Shown here: positions 41,837 to 52,182 of the stretch, piece after piece
Position numbering within the stretch: the first letter of the stretch is position 1
How the letters are laid out: each line of letters opens with the position of its first letter
DNA from: Nocardiopsis suaedae
GTDB lineage: Bacteria > Actinomycetota > Actinomycetes > Streptosporangiales > Streptosporangiaceae
DNA: 64,000 nt
Direction: 5' to 3'
Assembly (NCBI RefSeq): GCF_027706745.1
Contig: NZ_JAQFWP010000006.1
Location: 1 to 64,000, forward strand
Program-made: the position numbers and the translations under genes
Notes under the pieces: model-generated
The model's database searches: none
What the model was told of the DNA's origin: nothing
The model's input: the letters and a program-made list of their open reading frames with translations, nothing else

Positions 41837-44800
41837 ATGCACGACGACCGGCAACTGGTGGAGGACCGCGTCTCGCGCGTCCTCGAAGAGCGCATCCGCC
41901 CCGCCGTCCACCCCGAGCGGGTGCCCATGGAGGTCGCCCGCTGGGACGCCCCCGGCGAGCCCGTCCCCGTGGCCGAGGGCCTGGCCGCCCCCTACCGTCC
42001 CGCCCGGACGGGGGAGCCGTGGGGCCCACCGTGGGCGACCACCTGGTTCCGGCTGCGCGGCCGGGTGCCCGGCGCGTGGGCCGGGCGCACCGTGGAGGCC
42101 CTCGTCGACCTGGGCTTCGACGAGCGCATGCCCGGCTTCCAGTGCGAAGGCCTGGCCTACACCGCCGACGGCGCGGTGGTGAAGGGGCTCAGCCCGCGCA
42201 ACCGGTGGCTGCGCGCCGCCTCCTCGGCGCAGGCGGGGCAGCCGGTGGAGTACTTCGTGGAGGCCGCCGCCAACCCCGTGGTGCTGGGGGTGCCCCCGTT
42301 CCGGCCCACGGAGCTGGGCGACCGGCGCACCGCCCACGACCGCCCGCTGTACCGCGTCGAGTCGGTCGACCTGGCCGTCCTGGACCACGAGGTGTGGCAC
42401 CTGGTGCACGACATCGAGGTGCTCGACCAGATGATGCGCGAACTGCCCGAGGGGGCGCCGCGCCGCTGGGAGGTGCTGCGGGCCCTGGAGCGCGCGCTCG
42501 ACGCGGTCGACCTGCAGGACGTGCCCGGCACCGCGGAGGCGGCCCGCCGCGTGCTCGCCCCGGTGCTGGCCTCCCCGGCCGAGGCGGGGGCGCACCGCGT
42601 CTCGGCGGTCGGGCACGCCCACATCGACTCGGCGTGGCTGTGGCCGCTGCGGGAGACCGTGCGCAAGGTGGCGCGCACCGCCGCCAACGTCACCGCGCTC
42701 ATGGACGACCACCCGGGCCTGGTGTTCGCCATGTCGCAGGCCCAGCAGCTCGCCTGGATCAAGGAGCACCGGCCCGAGGTGTACACCAGGGTCAAGGAGA
42801 AGGCGGCCGAGGGGCGGTTCGTCCCGGTCGGCGGGATGTGGGTGGAGGCCGACACCAACATGCCCGGCGGGGAGGCGATGGCCCGCCAGTTCGTGTTCGG
42901 CAAGCGGTTCTTCGCCGAGGAGTTCGGGGTGGACACCAAGGAGGTGTGGCTGCCCGACTCCTTCGGCTACTCGGCGGCGCTGCCGCAGATCGTGCGGCTG
43001 GCCGGGGCCGAGTGGTTCCTGACCCAGAAGATCTCCTGGAACCGCACCAACCCCTTCCCGCACCACACCTTCCAGTGGGAGGGCATCGACGGGACCCGGG
43101 TGTTCACCCACTTCCCGCCGGTGGACACCTACAACTCCGACCTGTCGGGGCGGGAGCTGGCGCACGCGGTGCGCAACTTCCGCGACAAGGGCGGGGCGAG
43201 CCGGTCCCTGGTGCCGTTCGGCTGGGGCGACGGCGGGGGCGGGCCCACCCGGGAGATGCTGGGGCGCGCCGACCGGCTGGCCGACCTGGAGGGCTCGCCG
43301 CGGGTGCGCCTGGAGCGGCCCGACGCGTTCTTCGCCGCCGCCCGCGAGGACTACCCCGACCCGCCGGTGTGGCTGGGAGAGCTGTACCTGGAGCTGCACC
43401 GGGCCACCTACACCAGCCAGGCCCGCACCAAGCAGGGGAACCGGCGCAGCGAGCACCTGCTGCGCGAGGCCGAGCTGTGGGCGGCCACGGCGGCGGTGCA
43501 CGCGGGGGCGCCCTACCCCTACGAGCGGCTGGAGGGGATCTGGAAGCGGGTGCTGCTGCACCAGTTCCACGACATCCTGCCGGGCACCTCCATCGCCTGG
43601 GTGCACCGGGAGGCGGCCGAGACCTACGAGGGGATCGCCCGCGAGCTGGAGGAGGTCATCGGCGGCGCCCAGGCGGCCCTGCTCGACGCGGCCCCCGGCC
43701 CCGGGGGCCCAGACGCCCCCGCGGTCTTCAACGCCTGCCCGCACGAGCGCGACGGCGTCCCCGCGCTGGGCGCGGGCCCGGCGACCCGGGCCCAGGACAC
43801 CGGCGGGGCCGTGCGCCACACCCTCGACGGGGACGCGCACGTGCTCGACAACGGCCTGGTTCGGGCCGTCGTCGGCCCGGACGGGCTGCTGCTGTCGGTC
43901 GTCGACCTGAGCGCGGACGGCGGGCGGGGCCGCGAGGCCCTGGCGCCGGGCGGGCGCGGCAACCTGCTGCAGATCCACCCCGACTTCCCGAACATGTGGG
44001 ACGCCTGGGACGTGGACTCCTTCTACCGCAACACCGTCACCGACCTGGACGGTGCCGACGACGTTTCCGCCGAGCCGCTGGAGGGCGGGGCGTGGGCGGT
44101 GACCGCCCGGCGGAGCTTCGGCTCGTCCACGGCGGTCCAGCGCACCGTGCTGCGCCCGGGGGCGGCGCGGGTGGACATGGAGACGGAGGTGGACTGGCGC
44201 GAGGCCGAGAAGTTCCTCAAGGCGGCCTTCCCGCTGGACGTGCGCGCCGACGAGGCGGCCTCGGAGATCCAGTTCGGGCACGTGCGCCGCCCCGCGCACA
44301 CCAACACCTCCTGGGACGCGGCCCGGTTCGAGACCTGCGCGCACCGGTGGATCCGGGTGGCCGACCCCGACTACGGGCACGCGCTGGTCAACGACTCCAC
44401 CTACGGCCACGACGTCACGCGGGACGTGCGCGGCGACGGCGGCACCACCACGGCGGTGCGGCTGTCGCTGCTGCGGGCGCCGCGCTTCCCCGACCCGCGC
44501 ACCGACCACGGCGTCCACCGGTTCGGCTACGCGCTGGTTCCCGGCGCGGCCGTGGCCGACGCGGTCCGCGAGGGGTACCGCATCAACCTCCCCGAGCGCA
44601 CCGCCGCGCGCGGCGGGTCGGTCGCGCCGCTGGTGCGCGTGGAGGAGGCCGGCGTCGTGGTGGAGGCGGTCAAACTCGCCGACGACCGCTCCGGCGACGT
44701 GGTGGTGCGCCTGTACGAGGCCCGGGGGGCGCGGGCGTCCACGCGGGTGGGGTTCGGCTTCGCCGCGGGCAGGCCCGCCCGGGTCGACCTGCTCGAACGC

Positions 44801-44902
44801 CCGCTGGAAGGCGCCACCGCGCCGGTGCCCGACGGCGACGGGCACCGGCTGGAGCTGCGCCCGTTCGAGATCGCCACCCTGCGGGTGCCGCGTACCCTGT
44901 GA
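41837..44902 (+). CDS. GH38 alpha-mannosidase
   Basis: A 1021-residue GH38 enzyme. The zinc site starts with VGHAHIDSAWLWP (His262, Asp264). The nucleophile Asp374 is in WLPDSFGYSAALPQ, and LLHQFHDILPGTS supplies the last His (575/578). The C-terminal beta-sandwich domains end with ELRPFEIATLRVP. No signal peptide is present, so it works inside on imported high-mannose glycans. ATG 41837 is preceded by AGAGGCAGG. It is 53 bases after GH85 and closes the locus. Bifidobacterial homologues trim alpha-mannose residues from N-glycans. Confidence 0.92.
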   Translation: MHDDRQLVEDRVSRVLEERIRPAVHPERVPMEVARWDAPGEPVPVAEGLAAPYRPARTGEPWGPPWATTWFRLRGRVPGAWAGRTVEALVDLGFDERMPGFQCEGLAYTADGAVVKGLSPRNRWLRAASSAQAGQPVEYFVEAAANPVVLGVPPFRPTELGDRRTAHDRPLYRVESVDLAVLDHEVWHLVHDIEVLDQMMRELPEGAPRRWEVLRALERALDAVDLQDVPGTAEAARRVLAPVLASPAEAGAHRVSAVGHAHIDSAWLWPLRETVRKVARTAANVTALMDDHPGLVFAMSQAQQLAWIKEHRPEVYTRVKEKAAEGRFVPVGGMWVEADTNMPGGEAMARQFVFGKRFFAEEFGVDTKEVWLPDSFGYSAALPQIVRLAGAEWFLTQKISWNRTNPFPHHTFQWEGIDGTRVFTHFPPVDTYNSDLSGRELAHAVRNFRDKGGASRSLVPFGWGDGGGGPTREMLGRADRLADLEGSPRVRLERPDAFFAAAREDYPDPPVWLGELYLELHRATYTSQARTKQGNRRSEHLLREAELWAATAAVHAGAPYPYERLEGIWKRVLLHQFHDILPGTSIAWVHREAAETYEGIARELEEVIGGAQAALLDAAPGPGGPDAPAVFNACPHERDGVPALGAGPATRAQDTGGAVRHTLDGDAHVLDNGLVRAVVGPDGLLLSVVDLSADGGRGREALAPGGRGNLLQIHPDFPNMWDAWDVDSFYRNTVTDLDGADDVSAEPLEGGAWAVTARRSFGSSTAVQRTVLRPGAARVDMETEVDWREAEKFLKAAFPLDVRADEAASEIQFGHVRRPAHTNTSWDAARFETCAHRWIRVADPDYGHALVNDSTYGHDVTRDVRGDGGTTTAVRLSLLRAPRFPDPRTDHGVHRFGYALVPGAAVADAVREGYRINLPERTAARGGSVAPLVRVEEAGVVVEAVKLADDRSGDVVVRLYEARGARASTRVGFGFAAGRPARVDLLERPLEGATAPVPDGDGHRLELRPFEIATLRVPRTL

Positions 44903-44951
44903 CACCCCCGTCCCACCGCAGTGACCGCACGTGCGTCGGGAGGAGATCGAG

Positions 44952-45434
44952 ATGAAGGGTCATGGGGCGGCCGTCCTCGCAGGAGCCGGGGCCCTGGTGG
45001 CGGCCGCCGCGGGGTGCGGCGCCGCCCAAGGGGCCCAGGGCGCCCAAGGCGCCTCGGGGGCTCAAGGGGGCGGTGCCTCCCTGCCTTCACGGGTGGTGTG
45101 CCAGGCGGACTACCGGGCCGGTGACAGCGGCGCCGGGCAGGAGGACGCCACCTTGGAGGCCGAGCGCACCGACGATAGGGCCGGTGCCGAGGACACCGCC
45201 GAGTTCGAGGAGATGAGCATCGCGCTGAGGTACATCGGCGAGGCCCCCGAGGGCCGCATGGTCTCCGTGGACGTCACCGGGGCCGCCGGTGACCGCATCG
45301 CGCGCGACCTGTACCAGCTGGGGACCCCGGCCGTGCAGGACATCGCGTTCAGCGGCGGCCACGGGTTCACCGGCCTGTCGTACGTCCACAGCGGTGAGGC
45401 CACCCTGCAGTACTGGTGCACCGCCGAGGAGTGA
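44952..45434 (+). CDS. Hypothetical lipoprotein
   Basis: A 160-residue protein. A signal peptide of about 22 residues ends in a lipobox-like AAAAGC, followed by a Gln/Gly/Ala repeat linker (GAAQGAQGAQGASGAQGGG). The mature domain has two cysteines (VVCQADYRAG and LQYWCTAEE), which may form a disulphide, and looks beta-rich. No family recognised. The ribosome site GGAGGAG supports ATG 44952. It follows GH38 by 49 bases; co-transcription is possible but no functional link is evident. Confidence 0.6.
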   Translation: MKGHGAAVLAGAGALVAAAAGCGAAQGAQGAQGASGAQGGGASLPSRVVCQADYRAGDSGAGQEDATLEAERTDDRAGAEDTAEFEEMSIALRYIGEAPEGRMVSVDVTGAAGDRIARDLYQLGTPAVQDIAFSGGHGFTGLSYVHSGEATLQYWCTAEE

Positions 45435-45500
45435 GGTCCCCGCGCGCCCCGGCCCCTGGTAGGCCGGGGCGCGCGCTCCGGAACGGAACCCGAGAGAGCG

Positions 45501-45953
45501 TCATTCCGCTTCGGCGTGGTGCCGGTTCACCCGGGCCAGAAGGTCGGCCAGCACGCCCCGCTCGTCCGGGGTGAGCGGCACGAACGCCCGCTGTTGGACC
45601 TCCTGCACACGCGCGTCCAGCTCGTGCAGGGCCCGTTCGCCGTCGCCGGTGAGGACGACCGTGTTGCGGCGCCGGTCGGCGGGGTCGAGGGCGCGGCGCA
45701 CCAGTCCCCGCACGGTCAGGTCGTCCAGGGCCGCCACGACGTCGCTGCGGTCCATCCCGCAGGCCTGCCCCAGCGCGGCCTGGCTGGCCGGACCGAGCTC
45801 GGCCGCGGCGGCCATCAGCGCGTAGTGGTGGGTGCGGTACTCCCCGAGCCCTTCGGCCACCAGGCGCTGGACCTGGGCGGCCGTGCGGGTGAGCAGGCGG
45901 CTGGGCAGGAGGCGCAGCCGTTCGGGGGGCTGCGCGGCGGGACGGGTGGTCAT
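45501..45953 (-). CDS. MarR-family transcriptional regulator
   Basis: A 150-residue MarR repressor. The winged helix is ASQAALGQACGMDRSDVVAA, then LDDLTVRGLVRRALDPADRR with the wing RNTVVLTGDGERAL. ATG 45953. It is divergent from the SnoaL-like gene, and an operator-like palindrome lies in the 56-base gap. Such pairs usually respond to a phenolic ligand or drug. Confidence 0.87.
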   Translation of the reverse strand: MTTRPAAQPPERLRLLPSRLLTRTAAQVQRLVAEGLGEYRTHHYALMAAAAELGPASQAALGQACGMDRSDVVAALDDLTVRGLVRRALDPADRRRNTVVLTGDGERALHELDARVQEVQQRAFVPLTPDERGVLADLLARVNRHHAEAE

Positions 45954-45965
45954 GCGGGCAGTCTA

Positions 45966-46002
45966 GCCAACTGTTGGCGTCGCCAACGAATTCGTGTACG
46001 GT
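45966..46002. promoter_or_regulatory. MarR operator and leaderless promoter
   Basis: Two overlapping palindromes, GCCAACTGTTGGC (45966-45978) and GTTGGCGTCGCCAAC (45973-45987), cover the -35 of a promoter (TTGGCG 45974-45979, 17-base spacer, TACGGT 45997-46002). The ATG at 46010 is 7 bases after the -10 and lacks a ribosome site. The pattern implies MarR repression of a leaderless transcript. Confidence 0.65.
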
Positions 46003-46009
46003 CGCCGCC

Positions 46010-46489
46010 ATGAACGTTGGTGTGACCAATGAAAAGGACGGCGGGGACGCCGCGAAGGACACCGTGGCCCGCCTCGCGGACCGCGCCGAGATCACCGACC
46101 TGCTCTCCCGGCACGGCCGGTGGCTGGACGACAAGCGCTTCGACGACGTGCGGAGCGTCTTCACCGCGAACGCCGTGGTCGTCGTCGGCTCCGGCGAGGT
46201 GCAGGGCGCGGACCGCGTCGCCGAGCTGGCCGCGCGCAGCCACGGCCCGTTCGCGCGCACGCACCACCTGACGACCAACCCGCTGGTGGAGGTCGACGGC
46301 GACCGCGCCGTGCTCGGAGCCCAGCAGATCGCGGTGTTCTGCCGGGAGGGGGAGGCCCCCGAGTTCACCGTCGGCGAGGAGTACCGGATGGAGGCGGTCC
46401 GCACTCCCGAGGGCTGGCGCCTGTCCCGCGTGGAGGGCGACCGCCTCTGGCGCCTCGACCACGCGCCGGGAGGTGAAGGGCAACGCTGA
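46010..46489 (+). CDS. SnoaL/NTF2-like protein
   Basis: A 159-residue NTF2-fold protein of the SnoaL-like type. LADRAEITDLLSRHGRWLDD begins the fold, followed by FDDVRSVFTANAVVVVGSGE and ARTHHLTTNPLVEVDGDRAV. Such domains act as cyclases, isomerases, dehydratases or binding proteins. The leaderless start at 46010 fits the promoter. Expression is probably lifted when the divergent MarR binds its ligand. Confidence 0.8.
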   Translation: MNVGVTNEKDGGDAAKDTVARLADRAEITDLLSRHGRWLDDKRFDDVRSVFTANAVVVVGSGEVQGADRVAELAARSHGPFARTHHLTTNPLVEVDGDRAVLGAQQIAVFCREGEAPEFTVGEEYRMEAVRTPEGWRLSRVEGDRLWRLDHAPGGEGQR

Positions 46490-46533
46490 CGGGCGGTCCG
46501 GCCGCCTCCCCTCGGCACCGGGGGCGACCGGAG

Positions 46534-46559
46534 GCCGACCCCGCCGAAGGCGGGTCGGC
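46534..46559. terminator. Hairpin between SnoaL-like gene and lanT
   Basis: GCCGACCCCGCC / GGCGGGTCGGC form a stem of 11 pairs with a three-base loop and one bulged C. It lies after the SnoaL-like gene and before the end of the convergent lanT, so it can act as terminator on both strands. The remaining bases to 46678 hold nothing else I recognise. Confidence 0.5.
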
Positions 46560-46678
46560 GGTCAAGGCCCCGAAGGTGCGTCGGCCCGCGCCAGGTCCGT
46601 CACCGGCGGGCCGACCCGGGCGGACGGAAATGGCACCACTCCACGGGATACGACCCCGGCCCCGGCCCTGCCCGTGCC

Positions 46679-48847
46679 TCAAACGCCCCCCAGCACCTCC
46701 TGGGAGTGCACCAGGTCGGCGTACTTGCCGGAGGAGGCCATCAGCTCCTCGTGGGCGCCGATCTGGACGACCCGCCCCTTGTCCAGGACCACGACGAGGT
46801 CGGCGGCGGCGATGGTCGACAGGCGGTGCGCGATGATGATCCGGGTGCACCGAAGGGCGTCGAGGGTGGACGCGATCCGCGACTCGGTCACCGTGTCCAG
46901 CGCGTTGGTGGCCTCGTCCAGCACCAGCACCCGCGGGTCGCGGGCCAGCGCCCGGGCGATCGCGATCCGCTGGCGCTGCCCGCCCGAGAGCGTGTTCCCC
47001 ATCTCACGGACCTGGGTGTGGTAGCCCAGGGACATCGCCTGGACGTCCTCATCGAGGTCGGCGCGGACGGCCGCCGCCCGGACCCCGTCCAGGGTCAGGT
47101 CGGGCAGCCCGAAGCGGATGTTGTCGGCGATGCTGCGGTTGCTCAGCACGATCTCCTGGGGCACGTAGGCCACGGCCCGGTAGAACGACTCCGCGGAGAT
47201 CGCGCCGACCGGCACCCCGTCGAACGCGATCTCGCCGCTCTGGGCCGGGTAGAGCCCCATCAGGAGCTTGCCGAGAGTGCTCTTGCCCGACCCGGTCCCG
47301 CCGACGACGGCCACGCACGCGCCCGCGGGGGCCTCGAACGACACGCCCTCCAGCACCGGTGTGCGCCCGCCCGGGTAGGTGAACCGCAGGTCCCGGACCG
47401 ATACGTGCCCGCGGACCTCGTGCGGCCGGTCCCCGAACACCGCCTCGCCGTCGGGCTGGTGGACGATGTCGCCGATCCGCGACACCTGGGCGTTGGCCGT
47501 GATGAGCTGGTTGAACACCGAGGTCAGCGACATGACCGTCGCCAGCCCGGTGGCGGTCAGGCTCTGCACGGCCACGGCCGAGCCGATGTCCAGGCGCCCG
47601 CCCGCCACCAGCCACAGACCGAGCCCCAGCACCAGCAGCGGCCCGAAGGTCTGGAGGGCCGCGTAGCCGCTGGTCGCCATCCCCTGCAGCACGATCCTGC
47701 GCCAGGTGTGGCGCATCGCCCCGGCGTACACCCTGCGCCAGTCGGCGAAGAAGGAGTCGGCCATGCCGGAGACCTTCAGCGTCTCGATGGCCGCCATCGC
47801 CTCCATCTGGATCGCGCTGGACTCGGCCGTCGCGCCGATCTCGCGGTCGGTCGTGGAGCGGACCGGACGGTAGGAGGCCACGGCGATGGCGGCCATCAGT
47901 GCCATCACCGCCACCACCACCGCGCCCAGCAGCGGCGACCGCAGGAAGATGTAGGTCAGGGCGACGGCGAGGCTGCCGATGTCCAGGAGCGTCGCCGCCA
48001 CCTGGTTGGAGATCATGTCCCGTACCGCGGCGATGCTCGACAGCCGGTACACCAGCTCGCCCTGGGAGCGGCTGGAGAAGTACTTGTAGGGCAGGCTCAG
48101 CAGCTTGCGGAAGGTCTGCCCCATCATCGCCTCGCCCAGGCGGCGGATGACCGAGGCCAGGCACAGCGCCCGCACCGCCGAGAACGCGAAGTGCAGCGCC
48201 ATCGGTACCAGGAACGCCACCGCGAGCAGGGCCGCCGGGGTCTGCTCGATGAAGGCGCCGCGGCTGTTGATGGCGAACTGCACCGCGAGGGGCACGGCGA
48301 GGGTGAACGCGTACAGCACCAGCGAGGCCGCGAACGCGCCGGCCAGCAGCCACTTGGCGCCCGCGGCGGCGCGCAGGAACGTCCACCACATGCTCGGCTC
48401 GCGGTGGCGGACCGGGGCGTAGTCCTCTGCGGGCACCGCCTCCAGCACGACGCCGCTGTAGTGCTCGTCGAACTCCTCGAAAGAATAGCGGCGCCTGCCG
48501 CCGGCCGGGTCGACCACGGTAATGCCGCGCCGTCCGATGTGCTCGACCACGACGAGGTGGCTGTCGTCCCAATAGGCGATCAGCGGCAGGGCGAGTTCGG
48601 GCATCCGGTCCCGCCCCGCCCGGAACGTGCGCACCCGCATCCGGTACCCGCGCAGGATGTCCACGACGTCGTGCATGGACAGCCCGTCGCGGCCGGTCTC
48701 ATAGGCGCGCCGCAGGGCCGCCACCGTGCCGTGGGAGCCGTGCGCCGAGAGCACCATCGCGATGCAGCACAGGCCGCACTCGGTCTGGGCGAACTGCTGG
48801 ACCTCCCGGACCCGGCGCCCGCGCCCGCCGGACGGCCCGCGCCCCAT
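46679..48847 (-). CDS. lanT: LanT: C39 peptidase-containing ABC exporter
   Basis: A 722-residue exporter with three parts. The C39 peptidase (about 10-140) has Cys in [19 protein letters not shown] and His in [13 protein letters not shown]. The six-helix membrane domain covers about 165-450. The ATPase has Walker [12 protein letters not shown], signature LSGGQRQR and Walker [13 protein letters not shown]. It should cleave the lanthipeptide leader after a double-glycine-type site (GG or GA) and export the product. The start overlaps the LanM stop by ATGA. It is the last gene of the lanthipeptide operon. No separate LanP or immunity (LanFEG) genes are seen. Confidence 0.9.
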   Translation of the reverse strand: MGRGPSGGRGRRVREVQQFAQTECGLCCIAMVLSAHGSHGTVAALRRAYETGRDGLSMHDVVDILRGYRMRVRTFRAGRDRMPELALPLIAYWDDSHLVVVEHIGRRGITVVDPAGGRRRYSFEEFDEHYSGVVLEAVPAEDYAPVRHREPSMWWTFLRAAAGAKWLLAGAFAASLVLYAFTLAVPLAVQFAINSRGAFIEQTPAALLAVAFLVPMALHFAFSAVRALCLASVIRRLGEAMMGQTFRKLLSLPYKYFSSRSQGELVYRLSSIAAVRDMISNQVAATLLDIGSLAVALTYIFLRSPLLGAVVVAVMALMAAIAVASYRPVRSTTDREIGATAESSAIQMEAMAAIETLKVSGMADSFFADWRRVYAGAMRHTWRRIVLQGMATSGYAALQTFGPLLVLGLGLWLVAGGRLDIGSAVAVQSLTATGLATVMSLTSVFNQLITANAQVSRIGDIVHQPDGEAVFGDRPHEVRGHVSVRDLRFTYPGGRTPVLEGVSFEAPAGACVAVVGGTGSGKSTLGKLLMGLYPAQSGEIAFDGVPVGAISAESFYRAVAYVPQEIVLSNRSIADNIRFGLPDLTLDGVRAAAVRADLDEDVQAMSLGYHTQVREMGNTLSGGQRQRIAIARALARDPRVLVLDEATNALDTVTESRIASTLDALRCTRIIIAHRLSTIAAADLVVVLDKGRVVQIGAHEELMASSGKYADLVHSQEVLGGV

Positions 48848-51681
48848 CAGCGCCCTCCCAGGCAGCGCGGCAGCCGCACGGCCGGGTCCCGCAGCATGAG
48901 CCGAGCGTAGTGCCAGCCGGAAAGGCCCACCATGAACGAGGGCAGGGCCGTGGTGGCCCCGACGCCGCAGCGCCATCCGCCGTCGGCGTGGCGGTCGAGG
49001 AACCGCGATTCCAGCTCCTTGGCCCAGGTGCGGGCCTCGGGCCAGTCGAAGCGGTCGGCGAGCCAGACCAGCACGGCGATCCGCCCGGCGGCGCCGTGGC
49101 ACATGCTGATGTCGCCGGTGAACGGACCGTGGGCCGCGCGCCCGGCCTCCTCGCCGATCGCGGCGCGGATCTCGCTCGGCGTGCGGCCGAGCACCGACAG
49201 TGCCTTGGCCAGGGCGAAGGCGATACCTGCGTAGCCCTTGCACCACCCCGACGCGTCGCCGGGGGTGTCCAGCACGTCGTCGCGCCAGCGGTACCGCAGG
49301 TAGGCGCCGGTGAGCGCCTCAAGGTGCTCCCGCGCGCGCCCGTCGGGGTCGGCGCCCGCGGTGATGCCCGCGCTCAGCGCCGCCACCCGGCCGAACCGGC
49401 CGTGCGCCAGGCCCAGCTCCCCGCCGTGCCCACCGCTGTGCCCACCGGGTGGGCCGTCGACCTCGACCAGGCGCCGGACGAGGGCCTCGGGGCCGTACCC
49501 GGGCAGGCGCGGAGCGCCGGGGTCGTCGTACTCGGCGAGGTGGACGAGGTAGCCGCCGAGCCCGTTGAGGTAGTCGAGGTCGTCGGCGGTGAGCGCCTCG
49601 GGGTCGGCGGAGGTCTCCGCCTCCAGGGTGGCCTCCGGCGCGGCGTCCTCGGTCCCGCCCAGGTCCAGGGCCACCGCCCGCATGGAGAGAGCACCCGTGA
49701 AGGGGGACAGGCCCAGCGGCGCGGCGACAGGGGGGAGTTCCCGGGGCAGGGCCGTGCGCAGGGCGGCCGCGGGGTGGACACCGCCGGAGCCCTCGGCGCC
49801 ATCGGCGGTGCGCAGCCGGGCCAGCGTGAGCAGGAGCCCGCCGCTCTCGTAGAGGGACGGGTAGAGGACGTCGAGGCGCAGGTCGTTGCCCTGCAGGCGC
49901 GGCATCAGCCAGGTCGGTCGCTCCGGGGTGCCGAGGGCGAGGTCGCCGATGGTGCGGACCAGCTCTCCGGGGTCGGCCAGCGGCGACGGCCGCGCGGCGG
50001 CGGGCCCGGCGGCGGCGGATCCGGCCACGGGGGGCCGGGCAGGCCGGTCGGTCCAGGCGTCGTCGGTGGACGTGGCCAGGCCGAAGCGGATGTAGTTCGG
50101 GTCCCGCCGCTCCGGGCGGGCGAAGAACGCCCCGATGTTGTCGAGGGCGGCCTCGCGCGGCGTGCGCACCACGGCGTCGGGCACCTCCTCGCCGCCGTTG
50201 CACAGCAGCGCCGTGGAGTCGCACTCGACCTCGAAGAAGGGGGTGTCGAGGCCGAGCATGGCGTGGGCCTCCTCGGAGCAGACCTCTTCGGCGACGCTGC
50301 GGCGCAGGCCGCGGTGGCGCCGGGGCAGCCGGTCCAACAGGTCCAGCCGGTCGGCGCGCCCGGCCAGATGGGCAGGGTGGGTCGAGGCCTCCAGGAACCG
50401 GTAGTAGACGAAGGTCGGCCGGACGAGCTGGCGTACCGACCAGCCGTCCGTGGTGCGCACCGCCTCCACGGCCGCCTCCCGGACCGTGCGCAGCCGGGCG
50501 CGCCCCTCCTCGAAGCCGGTGACCAGCTCGTCCTCCCAGAGGCGGGGGTCGAGCTGTTCTCCGCCGACGCGGGCCACGTTGTCACCGCGCGTGGCCGTGA
50601 CCGGGGCCGTGTCGAACCTGATGGCGTCGGTGCCCGCGTCGACGATCGTGAACGATTCCATCCGCTCCGAACGGTCGGTGCGCACGCTGCCGAGGGCGGA
50701 GATGTCGATGTCGAGGATCTCGGCGGTGTAGCGCACCGGGAACATCAGCGTGTTGAGGACGGAGGACTCGACGTCGGCGGCCTGCGGGGCGCCCCCGGTG
50801 TCCGCGGCGGCCGAGGACGGGTTCGGCAGGCCGACCAGGGTCTCCAGGTCGATGACGACCGGTCCGTCGGCGGTGGCGATCACGTTCTCGTGGTGCAGGT
50901 CCCCGGTCCCGAACATGCTCAGCAGTGCGGCGCAGCGACCGAACCTGCGGAAGTACAGGGCCGCCTGCCGCTCGTCGGCCGGTTCGGAGTACACGACCCG
51001 CGCCTGCCACAGGTGGTCGTCCCGCTCCAGGGTGTCCGGGCACAGCGGGCCGAAGAAGCCCCCGCTCGGGTCGGCGGCCCCGCGCACGGCCTGCAGGATG
51101 CGGTGTGCGGTGCGCGCCTGCGGCTTGTACACCAGGGTGGTGCCGTTCTCCCACGTCACGAAGCACACGGTGGCGCCCCTGCGGTGGCTGTCTCCCGCGC
51201 CCGGCTCCACCGCGACGACCGGACCGGCGGTGCCGAAGCGTTCGCGCAGCAGGCCGCCGTCCTCGTCGGCGGCCGCGAGCACGGCCTCCACCAGGGCCGT
51301 CCGCCGCCGGGCGAACAGCTCCAGGAGCCGCTCCAGCTCGGGGAAGGCGTCCAGGATGCGGCGGCGCCCCTCGGCGCCGGCGACCCGGTCGTGGAATTCG
51401 GCGTAGCCGGGCGCCGAGTCCTCCTCGGCGCGGGCGGCGTGGAAGGCCGTGACCAGGGAGCGGATGCCGATCCAGTGCAACCCGTCCAGCACGCTGCCCA
51501 GGATGGAGCGGACGAGTGCGGCGCGGCCGTCGTCGGCCGCCCGGCGCAGCACGGGCCGCTCCGCGCACGCGTCGAGGACGGGCCGGTGGAAGCGGCCGAA
51601 CACACCGCTCTTGGCGGCGATGAGCTCATCGATGACGCGCTCCGTCTCGGCGGGCGCGGGCCGGGCGACGGCATCGGACAT
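48847..51681 (-). CDS. lanM: LanM class II lanthipeptide synthetase (beta partner)
   Basis: A 944-residue bifunctional synthetase. The N-terminal dehydratase/kinase-like half includes [20 protein letters not shown] with the KPQ motif, and [20 protein letters not shown]. The C-terminal LanC-like cyclase has zinc ligands Cys814 ([10 protein letters not shown]) and Cys861-His862 (SMCHGAAGR). It should phosphorylate and eliminate Ser/Thr, then form (methyl)lanthionine. The beta-type precursor gene lies 158 bases upstream, making it the likely partner. ATG 51681 has a GGAGGTCC site. Shorter than the second LanM; all key motifs present. Confidence 0.9.
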   Translation of the reverse strand: MSDAVARPAPAETERVIDELIAAKSGVFGRFHRPVLDACAERPVLRRAADDGRAALVRSILGSVLDGLHWIGIRSLVTAFHAARAEEDSAPGYAEFHDRVAGAEGRRRILDAFPELERLLELFARRRTALVEAVLAAADEDGGLLRERFGTAGPVVAVEPGAGDSHRRGATVCFVTWENGTTLVYKPQARTAHRILQAVRGAADPSGGFFGPLCPDTLERDDHLWQARVVYSEPADERQAALYFRRFGRCAALLSMFGTGDLHHENVIATADGPVVIDLETLVGLPNPSSAAADTGGAPQAADVESSVLNTLMFPVRYTAEILDIDISALGSVRTDRSERMESFTIVDAGTDAIRFDTAPVTATRGDNVARVGGEQLDPRLWEDELVTGFEEGRARLRTVREAAVEAVRTTDGWSVRQLVRPTFVYYRFLEASTHPAHLAGRADRLDLLDRLPRRHRGLRRSVAEEVCSEEAHAMLGLDTPFFEVECDSTALLCNGGEEVPDAVVRTPREAALDNIGAFFARPERRDPNYIRFGLATSTDDAWTDRPARPPVAGSAAAGPAAARPSPLADPGELVRTIGDLALGTPERPTWLMPRLQGNDLRLDVLYPSLYESGGLLLTLARLRTADGAEGSGGVHPAAALRTALPRELPPVAAPLGLSPFTGALSMRAVALDLGGTEDAAPEATLEAETSADPEALTADDLDYLNGLGGYLVHLAEYDDPGAPRLPGYGPEALVRRLVEVDGPPGGHSGGHGGELGLAHGRFGRVAALSAGITAGADPDGRAREHLEALTGAYLRYRWRDDVLDTPGDASGWCKGYAGIAFALAKALSVLGRTPSEIRAAIGEEAGRAAHGPFTGDISMCHGAAGRIAVLVWLADRFDWPEARTWAKELESRFLDRHADGGWRCGVGATTALPSFMVGLSGWHYARLMLRDPAVRLPRCLGGR

Positions 51682-51839
51682 GGGGACCTCCAGGGGACGT
51701 GGTGCGCGGCCGCGCCGGTGGAGGCGCGGCGCGGCCGGGGCGCCCGCCGGGTCGGACGGAGGCACGGTGGGCGCCCCGGCGGGCGGAGGAGGGCGCCCCG
51801 GCGCGGATGCACCGGGGCGCGAGTGGTGTGCCGGTCGGG

Positions 51840-52058
51840 TCAGGTACCCGCGCAGCGGCTCGTGCAGGCGGTGCTGGGGCAGTTGTCGCCCATCGCCGCG
51901 CTGACGGCGGTCGCCGAAGCCACCGTGGCGCTGACGCAGGCGATGGTGCTCTGGACCTGGGCGTCGCCGCCGACGAAGCCGCCCGGGGGCTCGGCGAGCT
52001 CGACCAGCTCGTCCACGGAGATGTACCCGGTGGACCTGTCCATGGGCAGGTTGCTCAT
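51840..52058 (-). CDS. lanA2: Beta-type lanthipeptide precursor
   Basis: A 72-residue precursor. The leader (1-31) is acidic (YISVDELVELAEPPGGFVGG) and ends in Gly30-Gly31, a C39 cleavage site. The core of 41 residues carries Cys41, 60, 65 and 69. Its end CPSTACTSRC has the same +5, +4 cysteine spacing as haloduracin beta and lichenicidin beta (CPTTKCTSxC). Ten or so Ser/Thr lie between Cys41 and Cys60 region for dehydration. ATG 52058 has a GGAAGGG site (AGGAAGGGATACGGCC). Located between the two synthetases. Confidence 0.88.
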   Translation of the reverse strand: MSNLPMDRSTGYISVDELVELAEPPGGFVGGDAQVQSTIACVSATVASATAVSAAMGDNCPSTACTSRCAGT

Positions 52059-52182
52059 GGCCGTATCCCTTCCTGTCATTCTCTGCAGAGGCCTCCGGCG
52101 GGTGCCGGGGCCCGATCGTGGACGGCGCACCGAGGTGGGGCCCACGGCCTGTCGGGAGGCGGTCGGTGCGCCGGTGTCGCGG

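Noticed and set aside
41741..44905. A minus-strand open frame of about 1050 codons
   Set aside because: It is antisense to the GH38 gene, has no family motifs and arises because stop codons are rare in very GC-rich DNA.
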